DNA of 6,558 bases from Planctomycetes bacterium RBG_16_43_13 (lineage in GTDB: Bacteria > Planctomycetota > MHYJ01), in the NCBI GenBank assembly GCA_001828445.1, contig MHYJ01000122.1:1-6558 (forward strand). The letters are read 5' to 3'. The notes beneath the pieces are model-generated. The model was not told the origin of the DNA and searched no databases. It saw only the letters and a list, made by a program, of their open reading frames with translations. A program made the translations under genes and the position numbers. Shown here piece by piece: positions 1 through 5,856 of the stretch (within the stretch, counting starts at the first letter, position 1; each line of letters starts with the position of its first letter).

Positions 1-1080
1 CGAGAGGTGGTTATAGTTACTGCCTATCAGTTTCGGCTCGCCTGCGACCTTCGCACCCGTTATGGCGAAGAGCGGTTTCGGATTCCCGACGCCATACGGA
101 CCTAAACGTTCGACCTCGCCCGCTATCTCGTTAGTTACATATGTAAGGGGCAGTTCACAGTCGATATTGAGTGTCGGCTCGGTGTCCTCAGCGGCGATTG
201 CCTGCTTCGCAAATTTATTCAGCCGCTTGTAGAGTTTCTCCACGTTTTCACTTTTAATGGTAAGCCCTGCCGCCATCGGATGTCCGCCGTAGTCGATGAG
301 GAGGTCTTTGCAACTTGTCAGTGCTTCGTGGATATTGAACCCGCGGACTGAGCGGGCTGAGCCGCGACCCGTCTCGCCGTTTAATGCAATCAGAATGGTG
401 GGTTTATAATATTCCTCTACTAATTTCGCCGCCACGATGCCGATGACGCCGCTGTGCCACTTTTCGCCTGCTAAAACTATAATATTGTCGCGGTTGACGT
501 CCACCTCAATCTCCGCCATTCTGAGTGCGTCCTCGAGGATATCGTTCTGAACGTTCCTTCGCTCGATGTTGAACTTGTCGAGTTTAGCGAGGATTTTATC
601 CACGACCTCCTGCGAGGAAGTGGTGAAAAGTTCTACACATTGCTGTGCAGTATCGAGGCGTCCGCCGGCATTGAGGCGAGGGGCGAGGCGGAACGAAACA
701 TCGTATGGCTCAATCTTTTTATCGTCAAGTTTCGCCTTGCTCACGAGTCCTCTCATCCCGATATTTTTGCAACGTCTGATTGCGTCCAAGCCGTATGCGG
801 CGAAGATGCGGTTTTCTTCTACGAGGGGTGCGACATCGGCGATGATGCCGAGAGTGGCGAGCCCCATAGAGTCAACGAGGAAGGTGTGGAAGGCATCAGA
901 TGCCTTGAAACTGTTCGACATCCGCTGAGAGATAGCCCAAGCAAGCTTGAAGGCAATGCCTGCGGAGGTGATGCCGGTAAAGTTGTAGGTGGAGCCGTGC
1001 ATCTTGGGATTTATCATAGCGTAGTAGGCGGGGAGTTTTTCAGGCGGCTCGTGGTGGTCGACGATGATAACGTCAATGCC
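1..1080. other. G+C-rich block inside recJ
   Basis: Counting bases by eye gives about 53% G+C for 1-1080, against about 42% for 1141-1560 in the same gene and roughly 35-43% in rows sampled from the genes to the right. Codon choice changes with it: in this block isoleucine is mostly ATC/ATT and arginine mostly CGC/CGN, whereas the first ~150 codons of recJ and the other genes use ATA and AGA much more. The change falls near recJ codons 140-160, just before the DHH motif. The reading frame is intact across it. Intragenic recombination or a chimeric assembly are possible causes. Confidence 0.7.
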
Positions 1081-1554
1081 CGCCGAACTTGCTAATTCCA
1101 CTTCTTCCACATCTGATGTCCCGCAATCAACGGTTATTATTGCTGAAACGCCATCACCCTTAAACTTTTCGATTGCGGCTTTATTCATCCCATATCCATC
1201 CTTGAAGCGACTGGGGATATAGTAATCCACATTGACACCGAGTATCTTGAACAGATTATATAAGATAGCAGTACCAGTCACGCCATCTACGTCATAGTCA
1301 CCGTATATTATGATATGTTCCTTATTTTGTATTATTCTGAAGACGCGTTTAACCGCTTTCTCCATATCGTTAAACAGAAACGGGTCTATGAGGTCGGATA
1401 GTTCTGGATATAGAAACTTTTTGGCTGAAGTAATATCGCGCACACCGCGATTTATGAGGAGGTGCGGTAGGAGATTAGACGAATTTAACTCACGAGCGAG
1501 AGAGAGACAGAGCCCATCATCTCTTTTATAAAACAGCCATCGCTTTTCTGGCAT
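1..1554 (-). CDS. recJ: Single-stranded-DNA-specific exonuclease RecJ (3' end off window)
   Basis: My own translation of the minus strand is open for 518 codons from an ATG at 1554 to the left edge, with no stop. It carries the DHH-family phosphoesterase motifs in order: GDYDVDG at residues 85-91 (motif I, metal-binding Asp88 and Asp90), TVDCG at 141-145, VDHHEPP at 165-171 (the DHH triad), LGIIADVAPL at 235-244, RLAPRLNAGGRL at 289-300, and the DHHA1-type part WHSGVIGIVAAKLVE at 366-380 and YGGHPMAAGLT at 422-432. LGPYGVGNPKP at 484-494 opens the C-terminal OB-fold region. RecJ is usually about 570 residues, so some 50 are missing off the edge. The family degrades single-stranded DNA 5' to 3' in recombination and repair with Mg/Mn. 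The ATG lies 30 bases after cinA, with AGAGGG upstream. All catalytic residues appear intact. The part below about 1080 is far more G+C-rich than the gene's start, but the protein family match is continuous. Confidence 0.95.
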   Translation of the reverse strand, partial: MPEKRWLFYKRDDGLCLSLARELNSSNLLPHLLINRGVRDITSAKKFLYPELSDLIDPFLFNDMEKAVKRVFRIIQNKEHIIIYGDYDVDGVTGTAILYNLFKILGVNVDYYIPSRFKDGYGMNKAAIEKFKGDGVSAIITVDCGTSDVEEVELASSAGIDVIIVDHHEPPEKLPAYYAMINPKMHGSTYNFTGITSAGIAFKLAWAISQRMSNSFKASDAFHTFLVDSMGLATLGIIADVAPLVEENRIFAAYGLDAIRRCKNIGMRGLVSKAKLDDKKIEPYDVSFRLAPRLNAGGRLDTAQQCVELFTTSSQEVVDKILAKLDKFNIERRNVQNDILEDALRMAEIEVDVNRDNIIVLAGEKWHSGVIGIVAAKLVEEYYKPTILIALNGETGRGSARSVRGFNIHEALTSCKDLLIDYGGHPMAAGLTIKSENVEKLYKRLNKFAKQAIAAEDTEPTLNIDCELPLTYVTNEIAGEVERLGPYGVGNPKPLFAITGAKVAGEPKLIGSNYNHLS

Positions 1555-1565
1555 TACCGATTTAT

Positions 1566-1571
1566 CCCTCT
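1566..1571 (-). promoter_or_regulatory. Probable ribosome binding site of recJ
   Basis: AGAGGG on the minus strand lies 11 bases upstream of the recJ ATG, in the 30-base gap after cinA. The spacing is slightly long, but it is the only purine-rich site there and no in-frame start codon lies between it and the ATG. It supports the start chosen at 1554. Confidence 0.45.
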
Positions 1572-1584
1572 CTGAAATAAGGTG

Positions 1585-2868
1585 TTAGATCTTACCCTTT
1601 ATTAGATACATCCGCAATATATTTATTGCACGGTTTGCAGAACGCTCTTTTATATGCTCCCTGCCTCCGCTAAATATAAACTTCTGAGAGAATTCTCTAT
1701 TTCGTCTATTATCCCATAGACACATATAGACGAGACCAATCGGTTTCTTTTTACTACTGCCTGTAGGTCCTGCAATACCTGTAGCTGCAAGCCCTATATC
1801 AGAGCCCGACAGTTGTGCTACCCCTTTCGCCATAGCAACCGCTACTTCTTTGCTTACCGCACCATACTTAGATATGAGCCGATGCGGCACGCCGAGCCGA
1901 GCAATTTTCGATTCGTTGCTATAACATACAATTGCCTCAACGAGCGATTTAGATATGCCATGTACATTTGTAAGCTTATGGGCTATCAACCCGCCTGTGC
2001 AGGACTCGGCGATAGACAATGTAATCCTCTTATCCATCAGGATATTTGCAGTAACACCCGCGAGTGTCGAAGAGCCATCGCCTAACAGATTGTAGCCAAA
2101 CGTTTTTCTAATATAATTATTTGCACGGGATATTAGGGTTTTAGCACTGATATTACCATCCCCCCTAACCTTCACAGATATAGTAACTGTCTCATTTTTC
2201 ACAGTTAAGCCGTAGCTATACTGTGTGTTGCGAATAAAAAATGGCTTTATCATATCCTCTACTATCGCCTCGGGTATGCCAAAGATGCGATACCATTCTA
2301 TTAGCGGCAAGTGGTCAGCAGTAAGTGGTGAGTTCCTAATAAGCGTTTTAATAATCGGTATAACCGTCTTATTCAGCATTACCTCCATCTCTTTTGGAAC
2401 ACCCGGGAGCGCAAAAAAGTAAGCGTTATTTCTTTTCATATAAAATCCAGCCGCAGCACCCACGGAATTACCTATTATAGAAGTACTTTGTGGAAAGAAC
2501 GCTTGTCTCTTTAAACTGTCTATGATTTTAATCTTTCCATAATTCTTACGATATCGTCTTATTCTTTCCTTCAGACGTAGCCACTCCTTTTTATTGAAGA
2601 TAAGAGGCACGTCGAATGCTTCAGCAGCAGCATTGCGCGTCAAATCATCTGCCGTTGGACCAAGCCCACCTGTCAGGATAACTATATTAGCGCGCCTACA
2701 GGCGGTCTTTATACTTTCAATAATATCAGAAAGTTCATCACCACAGGTAGAATGATATTTCACTTCAATACCGAGAGAAAGAATAGAACGGGCTGTATAT
2801 GAAAAATTCGTATCTATGGAGTTACCTCTCATCAACTCTGTCCCCGTAGATATGACCTCGATAATCAT
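1585..2868 (-). CDS. cinA: CinA-family protein (COG1058 N-domain plus PncC-type amidohydrolase)
   Basis: This 427-residue protein has the normal two-domain CinA layout and length. The N-terminal molybdopterin-binding-like (MoCF, COG1058) domain covers about residues 1-170, with STGTELMRGNSIDTN at 7-21, LTGGLGPTADDLT at 65-77 and FALPGVPKEM at 152-161. A linker domain follows to about 260. The C-terminal CinA/PncC domain, about 265-427, carries SIAESCTGGLIAHKLT at 285-300, YSNESKIARLGV at 316-327, GAVSKEVA at 336-343 and ATGIAGPTGS at 362-371. In characterised relatives the N-domain hydrolyses ADP-ribose and related pyrophosphates and the C-domain deamidates nicotinamide mononucleotide for NAD salvage; the old name reflects competence induction in Streptococcus. 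Motifs in both domains look intact, so both activities are plausible. It begins 18 bases after the argG-like stop with no clear ribosome binding site, suggesting translation coupled to its neighbour. It lacks a signal peptide and should be cytosolic. Confidence 0.95.
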   Translation of the reverse strand: MIIEVISTGTELMRGNSIDTNFSYTARSILSLGIEVKYHSTCGDELSDIIESIKTACRRANIVILTGGLGPTADDLTRNAAAEAFDVPLIFNKKEWLRLKERIRRYRKNYGKIKIIDSLKRQAFFPQSTSIIGNSVGAAAGFYMKRNNAYFFALPGVPKEMEVMLNKTVIPIIKTLIRNSPLTADHLPLIEWYRIFGIPEAIVEDMIKPFFIRNTQYSYGLTVKNETVTISVKVRGDGNISAKTLISRANNYIRKTFGYNLLGDGSSTLAGVTANILMDKRITLSIAESCTGGLIAHKLTNVHGISKSLVEAIVCYSNESKIARLGVPHRLISKYGAVSKEVAVAMAKGVAQLSGSDIGLAATGIAGPTGSSKKKPIGLVYMCLWDNRRNREFSQKFIFSGGREHIKERSANRAINILRMYLIKGKI

Positions 2869-2886
2869 CTGAACTGTGGGGAGAAA

Positions 2887-3966
2887 CTATTTATACAGTG
2901 AATTAGGCGACTTAATACCAGTTATGTTTACGCTCCCTCTATATAAACTTAACTGGACTGTGCCTTTGATATTTTCATTTGCCTTATTAAAGAAGGCATC
3001 CAAACCCGCCCTAAATGCCGTGAACCACTTTCCCTCATATATGAGGTCTGCATACTTATGGGACAGAATCTCCTTAAAGTGCAATATCTCTTTATCAAGG
3101 ATAGCCGACTCAAGGGCAGTATGTGCCACATATAGAACGGTAGCCGCCGGCGATTCGTATATCTCTCTCGTTTTTGCACCAGTCAATCTATTTTCTATAA
3201 CGTTATACCTACCGACCGCATTTCTGCCAGCAACTTTATTTATCTTATCTATCAATTTTACAGGTGACATCTCTTCTCCATCTACACTTGTCGGAACACC
3301 ACACTCAAAACCTATCTCTACAGTAGTAGGCCTGGTAGGAGCATCTATTAGTGGAACTGTCATATAATATGTATCCCGCGGCGGCTCCTCCCACTTACCC
3401 GAACGTTTTACCTGTATATTACTACCCCAGAGATTCTGCTCACGATTGTAGAGTGCGTCTTTCGTGCTATCGAATTTTATACTATTTTTCCCCGCATACG
3501 CTAAATTATCCTGCGGCGTCTCCAAACCAATCTCCTTTATCGGCGTTATGATGCTGATTTGCGGTGCTATAGCCCTTATGCAATTCTCAAATCGTATTAC
3601 GTCATTACCTATACCACGAGAGCCGTGTGCAATAAACTCGCATCCCTCTTCTGCGGCTATATTAACAAGCTCCCGCACAATAAGTGGTCTGCTCAAGGCG
3701 GAGAAGAGAAAATATCCTTGTTCATATCGGGCATCCGCCCTCACACAGGGGTATATAAAGTCGCGTATGAAGGTATCCCTCAAGTCCGCTATATGAGCGG
3801 CCGTCGCACCAAGTTCTACCGCCCTCTCCGCCAATGGCTCCAGATACTCTATCTGGCCAAGATTAGCAGAAAATGTATAGACCTTCATACCTTTTACATT
3901 CCTAAGCCAGTGAATACAGATAGCGGTATCTAAACTGCCAGAATACGCTAAAGCTACTTTTGTCAT
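2887..3966 (-). CDS. argG: Divergent argininosuccinate-synthase-like enzyme
   Basis: A 359-residue protein matching the ArgG family end to end. The N-type PP-loop is AYSGSLDTA at 7-15. Family landmarks follow: FSANLGQ 32-38, GYFLFSALSRP 84-94, HGSRGIGNDVIRF 114-126, QNLWGSNIQ 177-185, EIGFECGVP 217-225, VGRYNVIENR 251-260, REIYESPAA 267-275 and LHFKEIL 295-301. The family joins citrulline and aspartate with ATP to give argininosuccinate. Oddities: both classical signatures deviate (SGG becomes SGS; G-x-T-x-K-GND becomes GSRGIGND), and residues corresponding, as I recall human ASS1 numbering, to Thr119, Lys121, Ser180, Ser189 and Glu191 are Arg117, Ile119, Asn174, Asn183 and Gln185. Asn121, Asp122, Arg125, Glu258 and Tyr270 remain. 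The protein stops right after SLYK, so the usual ~40-residue C-terminal tail is absent. Family membership is certain; the substrate is not, and no other arg gene is nearby. The start has a good ribosome binding site. Confidence 0.85.
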   Translation of the reverse strand: MTKVALAYSGSLDTAICIHWLRNVKGMKVYTFSANLGQIEYLEPLAERAVELGATAAHIADLRDTFIRDFIYPCVRADARYEQGYFLFSALSRPLIVRELVNIAAEEGCEFIAHGSRGIGNDVIRFENCIRAIAPQISIITPIKEIGLETPQDNLAYAGKNSIKFDSTKDALYNREQNLWGSNIQVKRSGKWEEPPRDTYYMTVPLIDAPTRPTTVEIGFECGVPTSVDGEEMSPVKLIDKINKVAGRNAVGRYNVIENRLTGAKTREIYESPAATVLYVAHTALESAILDKEILHFKEILSHKYADLIYEGKWFTAFRAGLDAFFNKANENIKGTVQLSLYRGSVNITGIKSPNSLYK

Positions 3967-3969
3967 AAT

Positions 3970-5001
3970 CTACCTCGATACGTTAAATCTAAACAATATT
4001 ATGTCACCATCCTTGACTTTATACGTCTTACCCTCGGTCTTATATTTTGCCTGTGCACGGGCGACCGCATCCGAGCCGCAGGAGAGCCAGTCATCAAAAG
4101 ATACCACCTCTGCGGCTATAAAGCCCCTCGATATATCAGAGTGTATCTTATCAGCGGCTTCGAGTGCGTCTGCCTCTCTACGCAAGCCCCAGCCAGTTAT
4201 ATCATTTTTGCCTATAGTAAAGAACATCTTGTAGCCCATATAATGATATATTTCAGTAGGCAGGTTGGCAATCTTTAGTTGCTTCAAACCATATCCTTCC
4301 ATAAACGGTTGACGCTCGTCCTCCTTCATCTGCGAGAGTTCTAACTCAAGTTTGGTGGATAGAACTACTGCGATGGATTTATTCTCAAATTGTAGGTCAG
4401 AATCAGATACATTAGCAATAAACATAATGGGCTTTTGTGAAAATAGTTTGAAGCCATTGAGGCGTTTTTTATCTTCTGTGGTCAGTTTGTCAAAAATTTG
4501 TGCACCCTTCGTTGGAAGTTCCTCAAGAAGTCGTCCCAATAAATCAAGCTCTGCAACATCCTCATCCTTGAGTTGTGATGGATGCTTTTGCTGTGCCTTT
4601 ATCCTCTCGGTTCTCTTTTCTAATATATCAAGGTCTGCGAGAAAGAGTTCTGCTCTTATCCTCTCAATCTCATTATTACACAACTTTATCTTATCAGGTA
4701 ATAATGATGCTGTTAAATCGTATAACCTGACAATAGCTATGATACCATCCACCTCACGTATGGACGCAAACATATCCCTCGCCATAGTTGGTGTATCAAA
4801 CAACTCTATGGTTGGGCATACAATCTTTTTCCCTTTACCAACTTTATCCTCTATCAGTTTGAACCGGTGGTCCTCTACCCTTATGGTTGCAGATAATCCC
4901 TTCGCACTACTCGCAAGCGCCTTATTATAATCTATACCTGTAACCGCACAGAAAAAGGTGGTCTTGCCAGCTAACTCACCCCCTATTATTGCTACTTTCA
5001 T
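3970..5001 (-). CDS. YchF-related P-loop GTPase/ATPase with C-terminal DUF933 (TGS-like) domain
   Basis: A 343-residue protein with the YchF/OLA1 three-part layout, slightly shorter than typical YchF (about 363). The G domain starts at once with the P-loop GGELAGKT at 7-14. REVDGIIAIVRLYD at 82-95 matches the YchF stretch that follows G3. A charged helical arm (about 100-165, including LADLDILEKRTERI at 121-134) interrupts the G domain, which resumes with FIANVSDSD at 194-202 (G4 region). The C-terminal DUF933 domain, about 245-343, ends in the hallmark GFIAAEVVSFDDW at 293-305, EGKTYKVKDGDI at 323-334 and FRFNV at 337-341. YchF proteins bind ATP or GTP and are linked to ribosomes and stress responses. 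Here G3 reads DTPTM (69-73) instead of DxAGL, losing the glycine but keeping a hydrophobic residue where Ras-type GTPases have glutamine. It may be a paralogue rather than the main YchF, so no symbol is given. It starts 3 bases after tatC and ends 3 bases before argG. Confidence 0.85.
   Translation of the reverse strand: MKVAIIGGELAGKTTFFCAVTGIDYNKALASSAKGLSATIRVEDHRFKLIEDKVGKGKKIVCPTIELFDTPTMARDMFASIREVDGIIAIVRLYDLTASLLPDKIKLCNNEIERIRAELFLADLDILEKRTERIKAQQKHPSQLKDEDVAELDLLGRLLEELPTKGAQIFDKLTTEDKKRLNGFKLFSQKPIMFIANVSDSDLQFENKSIAVVLSTKLELELSQMKEDERQPFMEGYGLKQLKIANLPTEIYHYMGYKMFFTIGKNDITGWGLRREADALEAADKIHSDISRGFIAAEVVSFDDWLSCGSDAVARAQAKYKTEGKTYKVKDGDIILFRFNVSR
3972..3976 (-). promoter_or_regulatory. 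Shine-Dalgarno site of the argG-like gene
   Basis: GAGGT on the minus strand lies 5 bases from the argG-like ATG and overlaps the last Arg codon and stop of the GTPase gene (TCG AGG TAG). It is the clearest ribosome binding site in the window; the neighbouring tatC, GTPase and cinA starts show none. It fixes the ATG at 3966 and suggests the argG-like gene is translated efficiently and independently. Confidence 0.65.
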
Positions 5002-5004
5002 AAA

Positions 5005-5772
5005 TTAGGCAGTAGATTTTTTGGCAACTATGACAGAAAGAATTATCCCCAAACCATACAATAAACAAAGTGGTATTCCCATAGCAAGCTGAGAAAAGAC
5101 GTCAGGACCAGGTGTTAACACGGCAGAAACAACAAATATGGCAACCACTGCGAATTTCCACCAGGATATGTATGATTTCGCAGTTACAAGACCAATCTTC
5201 GCAAAGAATGCCATAATAAGCGGAAGCTGAAATACTATACCCATTACTATAGTAAGCCACATCACTAAACTTAGATAATCGGAAAGCGTATATTGTGGCA
5301 TTATAATCTTAGGGTCAGCATATTTGGCTAAATAGTAAAGCCCGTATGGCAGGACAAATAGATATCCAAATGCACAGCCACCGAGAAAAAGAAGGAATGA
5401 AAATGGACCATAAGTAAAAATAAATCTTTTCTCCTTATGATACAACCCTGCGCCTATGAATTTCCACATCTGGTATGCTATGAACGGAGATGAAAAGAAT
5501 ATACTGGCTATAAATGCAAGTTTCAGATATGCCATAAATGGAGTAACATAGGTCATACTCATAAGCTTTAGTTCCATTGTGAATTTCTCTGCCTTCAGCC
5601 ATTCTACTACCTGATGATGCGGATAGATAGCCCACCGCATAAGTATATCCCAGTAATAGATACATATTGCAAAGATTACAATAAAGAAAGTGAGTGAATA
5701 CAAGATGCGTTTCCGCAGTTCGTTTAAGTGTTCCCCGATGGTCATCCGTTTTTCTTCTTGCCTCTCATCCAT
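5005..5772 (-). CDS. tatC: Twin-arginine translocase subunit TatC
   Basis: A 255-residue membrane protein with six predicted transmembrane segments, at roughly residues 22-41, 76-98, 117-141, 163-190, 204-220 and 229-249. TatC is the core receptor of the Tat system, which exports folded proteins bearing twin-arginine signal peptides. Diagnostic motifs are GEHLNELRKRI at 13-23 (N-terminal signal-recognition face), SPFIAYQMWKFIGAGLYHKE at 95-114 with the conserved Glu114, FQLPLI at 181-186 (Gln in the intramembrane Glu/Gln position) and LTPGPDVFSQ at 219-228 (Asp224 and Gln228). LLYGLGI at 237-243 has Gly where LLYExGI is common, a small oddity. Length is normal. Three bases separate it from the downstream GTPase gene. 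The ATG at 5772 has no good ribosome binding site; a second in-frame ATG at 5745 (residue 10) would still keep the first motif. No tatA or tatB gene is in the window, so these partners must lie elsewhere. Confidence 0.95.
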   Translation of the reverse strand: MDERQEEKRMTIGEHLNELRKRILYSLTFFIVIFAICIYYWDILMRWAIYPHHQVVEWLKAEKFTMELKLMSMTYVTPFMAYLKLAFIASIFFSSPFIAYQMWKFIGAGLYHKEKRFIFTYGPFSFLLFLGGCAFGYLFVLPYGLYYLAKYADPKIIMPQYTLSDYLSLVMWLTIVMGIVFQLPLIMAFFAKIGLVTAKSYISWWKFAVVAIFVVSAVLTPGPDVFSQLAMGIPLCLLYGLGIILSVIVAKKSTA

Positions 5773-5798
5773 ATTATTCTAACTACACTAAACGAGGG

Positions 5799-5826
5799 AT
5801 TTTACCAAACCCGACAGGATATTCAA
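5799..5826 (-). promoter_or_regulatory. Candidate sigma70-like promoter for the tatC operon
   Basis: In the 84-base gap between the BRCT-like gene and tatC the minus strand reads TTGAAT (5821-5826), a 16-base spacer, then TAAAAT (5799-5804). These match 4 of 6 and 5 of 6 positions of the -35 and -10 consensus. Transcription would begin about 20 bases before the tatC ATG. This is the only gap long enough for a promoter. The call rests on consensus matching in A+T-rich DNA, so chance is a real alternative. Confidence 0.35.
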
Positions 5827-5856
5827 AGGTTTGTAGTAGGAATACAATCGCAATAG

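Noticed and set aside
566..1095. Two overlapping plus-strand open frames of 120 and 151 codons.
   Set aside because: They lie antisense to the GC-rich, motif-bearing part of recJ, have low-complexity composition and match no family I recognise; they are shadows.
3464..4930. Plus-strand open frames up to 192 codons opposite the argG-like and GTPase genes.
   Set aside because: The minus-strand frames carry clear family motifs throughout; these are antisense by-products.
5806..5833. Inverted repeat caaacc/ggtttg (6 bp, 16-base loop) as a terminator or operator in the gap before tatC.
   Set aside because: The stem is short, the loop long and no U-tract follows; a 6-bp match in 84 bases is easily chance.
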